Shown here: in pieces, positions 12,210 to 23,446 of the stretch | How the letters are laid out: each line of letters begins with the position of its first letter | Numbering within the stretch: the stretch's first letter is position 1 | Program-made: the position numbers and the translations under genes | Assembly: GCA_028023455.1 (NCBI GenBank) | Contig: JAQFVV010006699.1 | Location: 248,001 to 312,000, forward strand | Direction: 5' to 3' | Source: Epiperipatus broadwayi | Lineage: Eukaryota > Onychophora > Udeonychophora > Euonychophora > Peripatidae | DNA: 64,000 nucleotides | Notes under the pieces: generated by a model | Told to the model about the DNA's origin: nothing | What the model saw: only the letters and a program-made list of their open reading frames with translations | Databases searched by the model: none

Positions 12210-14480
12210 TGGTTTCAGATATTGATTGAAGTATACATTTAAGATAGGTTTATTCTTATTAGTGTGTTTTACTATCTTGCCTAAGTGTAGAGTTGGTATA
12301 CGCTTTATCTTAGCATATTTTAATACTTAAAATGTATCTTATTATGTGGAATAAAAATGAGCTCTCCAAAATACTTTATTTTTCCATGAGAGTAATAGGT
12401 TTTGATATAATGTTATGGTAGGTTTGATAGCCAATGCGATCGATTTTCATGTGATCAAGAGTTGATATAATATTTAGTATACTTAAGCTATTTTAAATAC
12501 CAAAAGAGGATTGTATTTGGTGCGTGCTCATTTCTTTAGGTGGTGAAATATAGATTTCACACCTATATGTTTTATGTCTGAGTAATAGGCAAGAAACCAC
12601 CAAATACTTCAATGTAGTATTTAACTCTGCAGACATTAGTTGTTATCCTGCATTCCTCATGTGAAATTAAAGACAGTTCCACCATAGAAGGTGTTGATTA
12701 TTGTGGTCTTTTAAAAGTTATGGCAAAGGTAAATAGTATATTTTGGTGTGTTAGTTCCTCAAGGTATACTATAGTATCAGTAGTGCCTTAGTAATTGAGA
12801 TCAATATCTGTATGTGCTACCGAGCCTTGCTGGTAGTTTACAAGCAAACCAATGGAGAAAGTTAATTTAAAATTGCGGATTTTAAAACGCTTATTTATTG
12901 AGGGAATGTTCAAACATAATATTTAGTATTAATTAAGGGTTAAGAAATATTCTTAGCGTGGATTAAAACATCTATAATTAAAATATTTATCACACTGTAG
13001 GGGGGGGTGGCATTAGGTTAAGCATGAAATGGTGAGTGAGACTTCTGATCAATGACCCATAACTAGTAATAAGTTATTTAAATATAAATCATAACTTAGT
13101 TAACTTTATAGTAATAGAGTTGAATATTTTAAAAGGATTGTATTGAACCGATTTATTAAAGTACACAAATCATATGCAATTATTTTGCGTACTTCATATC
13201 TTAATATTAATTAATAAAAAAAATAGTTAGTCAATAACTCAAAGTAAAAGATTGATAGAAAGTTTACTAGATTTACAGATTAGTGTTAGTAAAGCAGATT
13301 CATGCTTCAGCAAGTTAATCCAGTGCAATAGCGTGACCTTCAACATGTATTAATTTATAATTTTAATTTGTACTCGAATAGTAGACAGATTAATGTGATG
13401 ATTTATGTTTCGTATCAATGCGATATTCTTTAATAAATTTGTATATTTTGTTTGGTTCTGTGTTAATAATAAATTATAATCTTGTCAATATTGTTGTGAA
13501 TTCATTTTTGTATGCTAAATATAAGTGTGTTTGCACAAAATTTGCAAAACATTTTTTTGAGTCCGAAATCATTTCAAACTCTCAAAAAGATTAATATACC
13601 AGATAGACAAACTTATGCAGATCTGAATATTTCATTTCATTTTATTTTAATGATAATTATTTATGGAATTGCAAACTTCACACTAAACATTATGTAATTG
13701 TAAAAATGAATTTATTTCCAAGTCATTAACCCTGACTGCACATTATTCCAGATACATTTTAGTTAAACTGTTGTAATTAGTTTTAGTTAATTTATTGTGT
13801 TGTCATGGATGATGGAAGGATACAAAAATCACCCTTGTCTTTCTATTATTCTGGCTGAAATGATGTATTATTCAAAATTTTATGTCACTATTGAATATAT
13901 TTATCACTCCTTTTAAATAATTATAATAGTTGTTATGATATATAAGGACACATTAGCTATTAAGTGAAGTGAATATTTCCTATAGCCTACCAGAATGCCA
14001 GTCATGTCTGACAGTACTGTATAGTATTTTTACAAATTAAACAAAGAAACCCCGAGATTATTATTATCATTATCATTATTCTTTATTGGAGAAATGATCT
14101 ATTATTGTTGATATTACAATTGTGGTGTGGCTTAAAAGAGTTTAATTTTCAATTGTGCTATAAGAAAGGTATTTCCAGATCATATTGACAAATTATTTAC
14201 ATAATGAATATTTTTTAGAAACATTAATAATAACATGAGAAGTTATCATCATTGTTGAAAAGTGCAAATACTTATAGCTCAGAGAATGTGTTTTTGATAA
14301 AGAGAGGATGTTATTTTATTATAAATAATTAATTAAAGAATGAGTGTAGTTTTCTCTTTCTTTCCAAGATATTTATTTTACTGATGATAATTTATTTAAA
14401 TTTCTTTCTTTATTTTAACTGCATATCTTTGCAGCTAAAATAATTTGTTTATAACTAACCGACCACTGAGCTAGCCGAGT
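12210..14480 (+). repeat. Dispersed ~2.3-kb repeat, family H copy 1
   Basis: Collinear, diverged similarity to 56530-59040. Shared landmarks in order are GGTTTCAGATATTG, ATAGGC..GA(A/G)CCACCA, CCTCATGTG, a block GTTATGGCAA, the stretch GTGCTAC(C/T)G(A/T)GC(C/T)TTGC followed by TACAAGCAAA, and a 3' end reading ACTGACCACTGAGCT(T)AGCC or close to it. It has no long open frame. It may be an old transposon or a duplicated non-coding region. Strand is set by the better-matching orientation of both copies. Confidence 0.6.
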
Positions 14481-14547
14481 TTGCACATTGGTGCATTTGC
14501 ATATCATCGAAGATACTACTTTATTAGGTTAGAATATATATATATAT

Positions 14548-14670
14548 GTTATACTTAATGTTTTCACGGTTATATGATGTAGATAAATTATAACTTTTTG
14601 GGATATACGGTATATCCCAAAAAGTTATAATTTATCTACATCATATAACCGTGAAAACATTAAGTATAAC
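14548..14670. repeat. 123-bp perfect palindrome, family D copy 2
   Basis: Two 61-bp arms (14548-14608 and 14610-14670) are exact reverse complements around G14609. A short (TA)n immediately precedes it. The outer sequence TTAATGTTTTCACGG is shared with family D copy 1 at 7.3 kb. The next element (family A) inserted at its right edge. Part of the inner arm recurs at 16081-16110, after the PLE N-terminal relic. Confidence 0.9.
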
Positions 14671-14832
14671 ATTAAACCATCAAACATAACATGATCACCA
14701 TCTCTATACTAGCACATAATTTGTTGTAAACAAAGGCAAAACTCCCCATACAGTAGTGCCACTCTGTGCCAAGCAGAGTAATCAATGGATGCCAGAAGGC
14801 TTGTGCATAAAATCCCTATCTAGTGCCTACTC

Positions 14833-14891
14833 ATCCAATATCCCCAGACTAGTTTCTGGCTTGTGGCCATCATCAGTGAGGAGCCTTGGAT
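14833..14891 (-). ncRNA. Type I hammerhead ribozyme (family A, intact)
   Basis: On the minus strand the core CTGATGA (14870-14876) is followed by stem II TGGC-CACAA-GCCA, GAAA, and the palindromic stem III ACTAGT. Cleavage is predicted after GTC, between 14847 and 14846. Stem I is bipartite: TCCTCA pairs with TGGGGA, and ATCCA pairs with TGGAT across an internal loop. All core residues are present. Confidence 0.88.
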
Positions 14892-15287
14892 CTGAGAGCA
14901 CTGCACCTAGATCTTAGGATCTAATGCAACCCTCCAGCAGCCACCTTTTAACTCTACTTTACTACAAAACTATGAGAATGAAATTGAAAACATTGTTAAT
15001 ATCTTCAATGTAAGCTCAATAGCTTATATAGTCATATGGGTCTGAACTCAATTCAGCACCCATACATTTTGGTGTCTTTGGCTCTTAAACAACCATAGCC
15101 ACCACTATCCTATTAGGCAGGATTGGTGTTAAACCATCAAACATCACATGATCACCATCTCTATACTAGCACATAATTTGTTGTAAACAAAGGCAAAACT
15201 CCCCATACAGTAGTGCCACTCTGTGCCAAGCAGAGTAATCAATGGATGCCAGAAGGCTTGTGCATAAAATCCCTATCTTGCCTACTC

Positions 15288-15346
15288 ATCCAATATCCCC
15301 AGACTAGTTTCTGGCTTGTGGCCATCATCAGTGAGGAGCCTTGGAT
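15288..15346 (-). ncRNA. Type I hammerhead ribozyme (family A, intact)
   Basis: Same sequence as the copy 455 bp upstream: core CTGATGA at 15325-15331, the same stem II, GAAA and ACTAGT stem III, and a fully paired bipartite stem I. The two minus-strand ribozymes define the family A monomer length. Confidence 0.87.
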
Positions 15347-15696
15347 CTGAGAGCACTGCACCTAGATCTTTGGATCTTAGGATGGGGAGTTTTGCCTTTG
15401 TTTACAACAAATTATGTGCTAGTATAGAGATGGTGATCATGTGATGTTTGATGGTTTAACACCAATCCTGCCTAATATGATAGTGGTGGCTATGGTTGTT
15501 TAAGAGCCAAAGACACCAAAATGTATGGGTGCTGAATTGAGCTCAGACCCATATGACTATATAAGCTATTGAGCTTAGATTGAAGATATTAACAATGTTT
15601 TCAATTTCATTCTCATAGTTTTGTAGTAAAGTAGAGTTAAAAGGTGGCTGCTGGAGGGTTGCATTAGATCCTAAGATCTAGGTGCAGTGCTCTCAG

Positions 15697-15755
15697 ATCC
15701 AAGGCTCCTCACTGATGATGGCCACAAGCCAGAAACTAGTCTGGAGATATTGGAT
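15697..15755 (+). ncRNA. Hammerhead ribozyme (family A, one stem I mismatch)
   Basis: Core CTGATGA at 15712-15718, stem II TGGC/GCCA, GAAA, ACTAGT. Predicted cleavage after C15741. The 3' stem I strand reads TGGAGA instead of TGGGGA, giving one C-A mismatch. Confidence 0.82.
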
Positions 15756-15884
15756 GAGTAGGCACTAGATAGGGATTTTATGCACAAGCCTTCTGGCATC
15801 CATTGATTATTCTGCTTGGCACAGAGTGGCACTACTGTATGGGGAGTTTTGCCTTTGTTTACAAGTATAACATTATTAATCTCT

Positions 15885-16050
15885 ATGGGGAGAAAATGTT
15901 TTTTCGATTAAGAACTTTCGAAAAATCTTGCGTAAAGAAAGAAAAGTCGTTGTGCGACCTTACTTTTTTAATTCGTTGTAGAGATAATGAGGTTGTTCCA
16001 AAATGCTGCAGATTAAAATTTCATTCAAAGTCTTTTTAAAATAGGAATTC
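15885..16050 (+). pseudogene. Penelope-like N-terminal fragment
   Basis: The frame ending at 16039 includes FLIRCRDNEVVPKCCRLKF, which resembles the N-terminal region before the RT in PLE proteins (a Cys-Arg-Asp then Ile/Val-Pro-Lys block). It lies just inside family D sequence, and the D inner arm recurs at 16081. No RT follows, so only the element's 5' end is left. The upstream codons from 15803 belong to family A sequence read through and are not part of the protein. Confidence 0.5.
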
Positions 16051-16108
16051 CTTCAAGAATTAAAAATTCAAGCCATTTTACACGGTATATCCCAAAAAGT
16101 TATAATTT

Positions 16109-16238
<130 letters not shown>

Positions 16239-16239
16239 A

Positions 16240-17435
16240 AACATCCACTTAGCCATATAGTGATGGAGATGGACAGGGAGTGACAGAGGGATATATACAT
16301 ATGTGTAATAATTTGTTTACCAGGGTGCAAAATTGTGCCAACTCGAGGTCATCATCACTCGACAATTTGTAAGTCCGTGAAAGAAGCAAGTTATCAAAAT
16401 TTTCAAAAAGCTATCATTACTTAAGTTATAAATAGTACGTTTTGTTCTCATCTTGAATTCAGCAATTATTAAATATAAGTGAATCAAATGATAAATTATT
16501 GTTAACTGAAAATAACTCCACTACAGACTCACAAATAAGTCATACAAACTTAACACAGCTGATGATCCCCTGTGGCAGCTGCAACGATTTCAGGTCTCTA
16601 TTTCTTATGTTTAGATTGGTGTGACTGCTTTTGGTAATCCATGTAGAGAACATCGATTATCCACTTCGCAAGAAATATTGAAAGTCTTACCTCTCAAGTA
16701 AAAGAAGAGGTGTTGTCCCCCCCCCACACATCAATCATGTCATTATTCTACACATAGACCCTCCAAAATTACAATTAAGTTCTTTAAATGTTTGTGTTTT
16801 TTTGTCACATCCTTACCACCAACATGCCTCTCCACAATGCTATCTCTCAAACACACATACGGTTATGAATGTGCAATACTCTCAAATCAATAAACTCTTT
16901 AATGATACGGTATACCAGCAATGATTACCTCTTCATTTAAAAGTTTATAATTGTAAATTCTCTCCTTTTCAGGGTCTTGATTTATAGTGTGGAGCTTCAA
17001 CTAAGGACTTTCAAATTTATTACAGACCACTGAACACTAACCCAGCGAACTTGAATCGAATAGTCATACATTCATTCTTGAAACTAATGTCTACCCTTAA
17101 TTAAGGATAACATTCCTAATCACAATAATAATAAATAATAGAAACTACTAAACGGTTACTTAAATAAAATATCTATTTACAATAAATTTTGACTAGAATC
17201 TCATCGACTGGGAATGCTTTCCAATATCAGGAGTGAAAAAGGATTTGATGTTCATTTGTGACATTATCATAGTGCAATAAACTTAATAAACTAAATATTA
17301 AGTTTAAAATTATATTGTTCTCTTAGATGTTTGCAATATGATCACTATAATTTCATATATAAATAATGTTTCAACAGGTTAATTCTCAAATCTCAACAAA
17401 GGAATAAAAAAGTAAACAAAATATATTAATTTGTC
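16240..17435. other. No gene seen; possible PLE pseudo-LTR remnant
   Basis: A worn CTGATGA at about 16559 followed by CCCCTGTGGCAGCTG and ATTTCAGG resembles a PLE pseudo-LTR core but lacks GAAA. Otherwise AT-rich, without a supported gene. Confidence 0.4.
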
Positions 17436-17540
17436 TTGCATTGGTGGTCGAGACGTCAGCGCGACCGCCTTACAAGCAGTTGCCCGGGTTGCGGTTTCGC
17501 GTCCCGGCCGATGCTATGACACCTGAGGAAAAATATATTA
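17436..17540 (+). mobile_element. tRNA-derived SINE
   Basis: A-box-like TGGTCGAGACG, the segment CCGCCTTACAAGCAGTTG, B-box-like GGTTTCGCGTCC, then GATGCTATGACACC and an A-rich tail. Same family as 10030 and 51297. Confidence 0.75.
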
Positions 17541-19108
17541 ATTTAGTAGTAATATTTAATAATGATATTTCTTGACACATCTGTACTGGAAAATATGGAA
17601 ATTTTTCTATAACTTTTCTATATCAGATTTCTGGAATCAATGGATACCCAAGCATTAAGACACAATACCAAAATTTAAATTCAAAACAAAATATTTATTA
17701 ACATACTATCAATAAATAATACAATATAAACAGAAACATCGTAGCGATCCAAATAGCAAAAGAAAATAAAGAAATAATAATTACAAAACTTATTTATAAT
17801 GGATCTACACTGTCTACGGATTAGAAGTTATTTCAGGGTTAACCTCATCTTTGATCGCACACTCATCTCAACATCGGTAATTACATTCTACTACTGGAAA
17901 CAACTACCTCTTATATTATAAAATATTCAGTAAACTGTTTCGACCCGTGATACATATTTTAAGACATCAGTTATTTTCTTATCTGAAGCAGTGCTTCATC
18001 AGTACTAATACTTTAACAAATATAATTATTGTTAGAACAGTTAGCTTTTCGCCCTTTTCAAATCAATGTTTCATCCTTTCTACTAAGGAATTCACCTATC
18101 TTAAATTTGACTATAATTTTGGTATTTAAACTTATAACTAAATTTATGAACTATTACTCCCCATCAACTTAATGCTTAATATCTATTTTATAATTGCATA
18201 ATAATTTAAGTATTCAGACACACACACATACACACTTATATTGCATACTATGGGTCAACGTGAGTTTCTCTATCATTAATTTACCAGTCCGGCGGTGACT
18301 TGCTTCAGAATGGATTGGATATAATGCGTATTGTTTGTCTGAGTTTAAATTATTAACCTTAAATTTTGAATAATTACCGGTTTGATAACAAGCTGCAAGC
18401 GAATATCAGCTACACTATATATCTATTTCTAAAAAATGTTTTATTTATAATTCCCTAAAGCAAATAACTAGTCTAAACTAATCCATAATGACCTGGAAAA
18501 AATCATTAAACAACATCTAATTCAATCCATGCTAACCTCACAAGAGAAAATAAATCCAGAAACAACATCTTGGTGACAGCATATGCCTAAGAATGCATTC
18601 TACCTGAAGCTGTAAGATATGTGAGGACCGCGTCGCTGCACATATAAAAGAGGTATACTAAATCACCACATACTACAACCGTATAAAATATTTCTCTTAC
18701 GAAGCAAACTAATAATGGAGCTGGGGATATATCATCGATCTCCGAATACCTTCAAAGTTAGACACATCTAATTGCAAAACAGCTATGCTCCATCTCAGCT
18801 TTCGAGGTGGCAAGAACTAAACTCACCTCGAACAAACAGAGGTCATTTGCACTCTCACTTCATCTAAGGATATTATATTATTGATGTGTGAACCGATAAA
18901 TTTTAAAATTGTCTAATAAGACTAACGCACATTTTTTATTTATTTAAACATTAACTTTATAGACTAAGAAATGGATATCATTTACTTTAAACACGCATCT
19001 TAAATAACTCAATCTCTATGGCATAGCGATAGAATATTTAAAAACATACGTGGAATAAATAAACATGAAAATATCCATTTTAAAACTATTGGCATAGTAA
19101 TATTTTGA
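17541..19108. other. No gene seen; possible coding relic near 18.8 kb
   Basis: Short broken frames around 18560-18870 (for example SRWQELNSPRTNRGHLHSHF) are less AT-biased than their surroundings and might be an old retroelement, but I cannot assign them. A second PLE-like CGAAAC tract lies near 17940 on the minus strand. Confidence 0.35.
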
Positions 19109-19112
19109 AGAC

Positions 19113-19161
<49 letters not shown>
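19109..19161. repeat. (CT)n-(TA)n microsatellite
   Basis: A CT run followed by a TA run; the TA run abuts the first codon of the truncated PLE endonuclease. Confidence 0.95.
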
Positions 19162-19164
<3 letters not shown>

Positions 19165-19471
19165 AATCTCATGTGAAAATTGTAAGGCTTCTTACATAGG
19201 TATGAGTAATAGTCGCATCAGTGTTAGGAGAAATGAGCATGCTAATGCAGTTAAACAACACTCATCATCATCAGCACTCTCACTCCATACTATAGATTCA
19301 GGTCGTAAATTATTTTTTCTAGTACCAGGATCATATCCAGATGTGATACTATACGAGTGCAAAATTAGAGATGCCATTGAGATACTTAAAAGGCCAGAAT
19401 GTATCAACAAGCGAGATGATACAAGCAAACTTCCTCCTATTTGGAAAGATTTTTTAAAAAAACATTCTTAA
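19162..19471 (+). pseudogene. Penelope-like GIY-YIG C-terminus, 5' truncated
   Basis: The frame reads YQISCENCKASYIG, then SVRRNEHANAV, then LYECKIRDAIEILKRPECIN and PPIWKDFL before a natural-looking stop at 19469-19471. The YIG, the conserved Arg and the late Glu (in RDAIEI) are all present; the first GIY half-motif is cut at the TA microsatellite. It is the same subfamily as the relic at 3860-4255 and better preserved. Because the frame is intact to its stop, this is probably a 5'-truncated retrotransposed copy, not a gene. Family B starts about 180 bp downstream, which would be its 3' UTR or pseudo-LTR. Confidence 0.85.
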
Positions 19472-19791
19472 TTTAACATTTTTGCTATTAGTGGAACTTT
19501 TAACGTTTTTTTTCAAATCAGTGATTGTAGCGCATCTATAATCGTCTTTCTACTTTTTATCACTCTGTGGATGACTTGTGTTACCAAGTCGAAATGTCAA
19601 TATACCAATATTTAAAATATTTTAACACAGATGAACCGCAAATATATGAAAAACAAAAACAAGTTTTATATACGTAAACTTGCTATCGCTTGTAATTATG
19701 ACCAAAAAATGGAGCTTTACCAAGACCTCCAAACGCGCATATTTTTGTTTACATAAACATCAGAGTCAGAAATCACTATCTCTTTCATTGG

Positions 19792-19850
19792 CTCCACCCT
19801 CAGATCAGCTGATTTCAAACTGATTTGCTATCATCAGGGAACGATAGAAG
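19792..19850 (-). ncRNA. Hammerhead ribozyme (family B, stem I damaged)
   Basis: Minus-strand core CTGATGA at 19831-19837, GAAA and the palindromic stem III ATCAGCTGAT are present. The 5' strand of stem I has changed (TTCC next to the core), weakening its pairing with TGAGGG. Confidence 0.65.
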
Positions 19851-20204
19851 TTAGAAACTAGACCCAAAACACTAAATCCAAGCGTTTATGCAAAAAGTTT
19901 GTATCAGTTTGCAAGCATGAATTTTTTAGACACCTAAATGTCTTCAAACTCAGCTTATAAAGCCAGATAGCTATATGAGTCTGATATCAGTTCAGTTTCT
20001 CCACATAGTCAAAGCTTTTGCAATATATATCATTGCAAAAAAACTTAAAGGTACATTTATGAAAAACAAAAACAAGATTTATATACGCAAACTTGCTATC
20101 ACTTGTATTTATGATCAATAGATGGAGCTTTACCAAGACTTCCAAACAAGCGTATTTTTGTTTACAGAAACGTCAGAGTCAGAAAAAACCGTCTCTTTCA
20201 TTGG

Positions 20205-20263
20205 CTCCACTCTCAGATCAGCTGATTTCAAGCTGATTTGCTATCATCATTGCAGGATAGGAG
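20205..20263 (-). ncRNA. Hammerhead relic (family B, core mutated)
   Basis: The first core base is C to A (ATGATGA at 20244-20250). The remaining parts (stem II AGC/GCT, GAAA, ATCAGCTGAT, and the CTCC/GGAG outer stem I) are kept. Predicted inactive. Confidence 0.7.
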
Positions 20264-20897
20264 TTAGAAACTAGCCCTAAAACACTAACTCCAAGCGTGT
20301 ATGCAAAAAGTTTCTATCAATTTGCAAGCATGAATTTTTTAGACACGTAAATGTCTTCAAACTCAGCTTATCAAGCCAGATAGTGAGATGGGTCTGATAT
20401 CAGTTCAGTTTCTCCACATAGTCAAAGCTTCTGCAATATATATAATTGCAAGAAAACTTAAAGGTACATTTATGAAAAACAAGTTTTATATATGTAAACT
20501 TGCTATCGCTTGTATTTATGATCAATAGATGGAGCTTTACCAAGACCATCAAACAAGCGTATTTTTGTTTACATAAACATCAGAGTCAGAAAAATATGCT
20601 TGTTTGGAGGTCTTGGTAAAGCTCCATCTATTGATCATAAATACAAGCGATAGCAAGTTTATGTATATAAAACTTGTTTTTGTTTTTCATAAATGTACCT
20701 TTAAGTTTTCTTGCAATGATATATATTGCAGAAGCTTTGACTATGTGGAGAAATTGAACTGATATCAGACCCATCTCACTATCTGGCTTGATAAGCTGAG
20801 TTTGAAGACATTTACGTGTCTAAAAAATTCATGCTTGCAAATTGATAGAAACTTTTTGCATACAGCTTGGAGTTAGTGTTTTAGGTCTAGTTTCTAA

Positions 20898-20956
20898 CTC
20901 CTATCCTGCAATGATGATAGCAAATCAGCTTGAAATCAGCTGATCTGAGAGTGGAG
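20898..20956 (+). ncRNA. Hammerhead relic (family B, core mutated)
   Basis: Carries the same C-to-A change as the minus-strand copy at 20205 (core ATGATGA at 20911-20917). Sharing a private mutation across the inverted arms suggests that both arms derive from one template. Confidence 0.7.
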
Positions 20957-21310
20957 CCAATGAAAGAGACAGTTATTTCTGACTCTGACGTTTCTGTAAA
21001 CAAAAATACGCTTGTTTGGAAGTCTTGGTAAAGCTCCATCTATTGATCATAAATACAAGTGATAGCAAGTTTGCGTATATAAAACTTGTTTTTGTTTTTC
21101 ATAAATGTACCTTTAAGTTTTCTTGCAATGATATATATTGCAGAAGCTTTGACTATGTGGAGAAACTTAACTGATATCAGACCCATATAGCTATCTGGCT
21201 TGGTAAGCTGAGTTTGAAAACATTTACTTGTCTAAAAAATTCATGCTTGCAAACTGATAGAAACTTTTTGCATAAACGCTTGGAGTTAGTGTTTTAGGTC
21301 TAGTTTCTAA

Positions 21311-21369
21311 CTCCTATCCTTCACTGATGATAGCAAATCAGTTTGAAATCAGCTGATCTGAGGGTGGAG
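21311..21369 (+). ncRNA. Type I hammerhead ribozyme (family B, intact)
   Basis: Core CTGATGA at 21324-21330, a weak stem II (AGC with GTT, after a U-U apposition), GAAA at 21345-21348, and the palindromic stem III ATCAGCTGAT. Predicted cleavage after C21358. Stem I: CCTTCA pairs with TGAGGG, and CTCC pairs with GGAG across an internal loop. Confidence 0.8.
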
Positions 21370-21489
21370 CCAATGAAAGAGATAGTGATTACTGACTCTG
21401 ACGTTTATATAAACAAAAATACGCTTGATTGGAGGTCTTGGTAAAGCTGTATCTATTGATCATATATATATATATATATATATATATGG

Positions 21490-22269
21490 GCTCAGACAAT
21501 TAAGTAATGAATAAGCTAGATTTTCTATCCTAATCTAAGTTTAATATTGGGTCGATATTATAACGCTTAATTAAGAACACATACTGAAATAAAGTTCAAC
21601 ATATAGCTTAACAAGAAATATATAATAATAAAAAAATGCGTAAAGTTTTTTTCAGCACACTCCTCCATTTGCGACTGTTCTCCATTTGACAGCTTAAAGT
21701 TTGTCCATATTTTAGCACACACTTATTATCCTAAATAAAAATATTTATGGCCATGGCATAGGGATTTCAATTTTATTCTAAGCTGCAATGTTTATTTGTA
21801 ACAAAAGTGAATTTTAAGACGCAAATTTTTAGAAAGTAGATACATTAATTACGATGATCCTTGCTCATTTATTAATCCCTTATGGAAATTTATACATTTA
21901 CAACATCACTTATTAATAACGTGAAAGGATGAAATATCACTTATTTTGTAGTTAAATATTAGATTTTAGTTTTTCATACTCTATGAATTAAGTAATTCCA
22001 TGGGTTCTCCATTTCCTTATTAAAATTCTACCACTCACGTCAGATATATAGCTCAAAATCGATGCTCACTACGGTATATTTATAAAATCATACATCAATC
22101 GTTTATTCCATACTTGCTTCCTTTCTCATTTTGATCTTAGTTATTATGATAGATATTTTAATCTCGTCTGTTAAAAATTCTCTCACACAGGAACACAAAA
22201 GTTTTCACTGATACTAACAATTAAATAGAATATAAAATACGGCTCAGAATTTTATATCTTTCTAATAAA
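21490..22269. other. No gene seen
   Basis: AT-rich single-copy-looking sequence between families B and E; no open frame or repeat supported. Confidence 0.5.
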
Positions 22270-22358
22270 TATAACGCAGATTTTCACATGACCCATCTCT
22301 CTCCACACTATCTCGTAACACTGATACACCTGAACACACATATGTCGAAAAGATAAAT

Positions 22359-22413
22359 AATCACCAATATACGTATTTCATGCTAAACCAGCAATCATCA
22401 GTTGGTCCAGATT
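22359..22413 (-). ncRNA. Type I hammerhead ribozyme (family E)
   Basis: Identical to the two plus-strand copies: core at 22395-22401, stem II TGCT/AGCA, GAAA, palindromic stem III ATACGTAT, cleavage after UA. Confidence 0.83.
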
Positions 22414-22765
22414 ACCATCTCTACACATATGTGCTACAAGTGCTCAGATATATATTAAGATAGCAAATCCTCCTACTTTAATGGACAGGCTTCAATCTAC
22501 TCCACACTCCAACTCTTCAACTGTGCATCCCAATTGAAAATCTGATGATGGAACACTCAAACGCCACCCTGAGGCCGAGATTATTGTCACACCTATGTTG
22601 ACCCAAGGTCAATCTGACCCCTCATGTATAGGACATAATCCATTAAATACATATACAAGGGATAGGCAGACATCTCTAATATGTAATAGCCTGTCCATTA
22701 AAGTAGGAGGATTTGCTATCTTAATATATATCTGAGCACTTGTAGCATATATGTGTAGAGATGGT

Positions 22766-22820
22766 AATCTGGACCAACTGATGATTGCTGGTTTAGCATG
22801 AAATACGTATATTGGTGATT
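22766..22820 (+). ncRNA. Type I hammerhead ribozyme (family E)
   Basis: AATC and CCAA form the 5' strand of a bipartite stem I, pairing with TTGG and GATT. Core CTGATGA at 22778-22784; stem II TGCT-GGTTT-AGCA after a U-U apposition; GAAA at 22800-22803; stem III palindrome ATACGTAT. Predicted cleavage after A22811. Confidence 0.85.
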
Positions 22821-23236
22821 ATTTATCTTTTCAACATATGTGTGTTCAGTGTATCAGTGTTATGAGATAGTGTGGAGAGAGGTGGGTCATGTGAAAGTCT
22901 GTGCTCATACCCTGTCTATTACATATATAGACACAGGTATATATAAGCCTGTGTATTCCAGCTATTACATATTAGAGATGTCTGCCTATCCCTTTTATAT
23001 GTATTTAATGGATTATGTCCTATACATGAGGGGTCAGATTGACTTTGGGTCAACATGGGTGTAACAATAATCTCAGCCTCAGGGTGGCCTTTGAGCGTTC
23101 CATCATCAGAATTTCAATTGGATGGACAGTTGAAGAGTTGGAGTGTGGAGTAGATTGAAGCCTGTCCATTAAAGTAGGAGGATTTGCTATTTTAATATAT
23201 ATCTGAGCACTTGTAGCATATATGTGTAGAGATGGT

Positions 23237-23291
23237 AATCTGGACCAACTGATGATTGCTGGTTTAGCATGAAATACGTATATTGGTGATT
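23237..23291 (+). ncRNA. Type I hammerhead ribozyme (family E)
   Basis: Same sequence 471 bp downstream: core at 23249-23255, GAAA at 23271-23274, predicted cleavage after A23282. Confidence 0.85.
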
Positions 23292-23446
23292 ATTTATCTT
23301 TTCGACATATGTATGTTCAGGTGTATCAGTGTTATGAGATAGTGTGGAGAGAGGTGGGTCATGTGAAAGTCTGTGCTCATACCCTGTCTATTACATATAT
23401 AGACACAGGTATATATAAGCATGTGTATTCCAGCTATAACGCAGAT

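Larger units (their letters stand above)
14674..15862. mobile_element. Family A fold-back element with 3 ribozymes
   Basis: Two minus-strand monomers lie head to tail (starts 14674 and about 15133; hammerhead spacing 455 bp), the second truncated near 15383, and are joined to a plus-strand monomer running to 15862. The insertion is bounded by a 12-bp direct duplication, AAGTATAACATT, at 14662-14673 and 15863-15874. There is no coding capacity. The back-to-back monomers and the ribozymes suggest RNA-mediated movement of a PLE pseudo-LTR or retrozyme-like RNA. The duplication straddles family D sequence, so A inserted into D. Confidence 0.88.
19655..21462. mobile_element. Family B fold-back element, tandem both sides
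   Basis: Two full and one partial minus-strand monomers (19655-20593) meet plus-strand monomers (20594-21462). Hammerhead spacing is 413 bp in each half. The arms are near-perfect inverted repeats totalling about 1.8 kb. The right end runs into (TA)n at 21463-21487. A GAAAAACAAAAACAAG block marks monomer junctions. No coding capacity. Confidence 0.87.
22282..23434. mobile_element. Family E fold-back element with 3 ribozymes
   Basis: A minus-strand monomer followed by two plus-strand monomers (hammerhead spacing 471 bp). A 12-bp duplication, TATAACGCAGAT, at 22270-22281 and 23435-23446 bounds the insertion. Monomers share GTAGGAGGATTTGCTAT and TGGAGAGAGGTGGGTCATG. The open frame at 22840-23064 lies wholly inside the repeat and shows no domain, so it is not called a gene. 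Confidence 0.88.

Noticed and set aside
16555-16605. Possible hammerhead (CTGATGA near 16559)
   Set aside because: No GAAA and no consistent stem III or stem I; at most a pseudo-LTR remnant.
18540-18870. Coding exon or retroelement domain
   Set aside because: The frames are broken by stops every 20-30 codons and no known domain is recognisable.
22840-23064. 74-codon frame in family E
   Set aside because: Lies wholly inside a ribozyme repeat, is not kept open in the neighbouring monomer, and has no motif.
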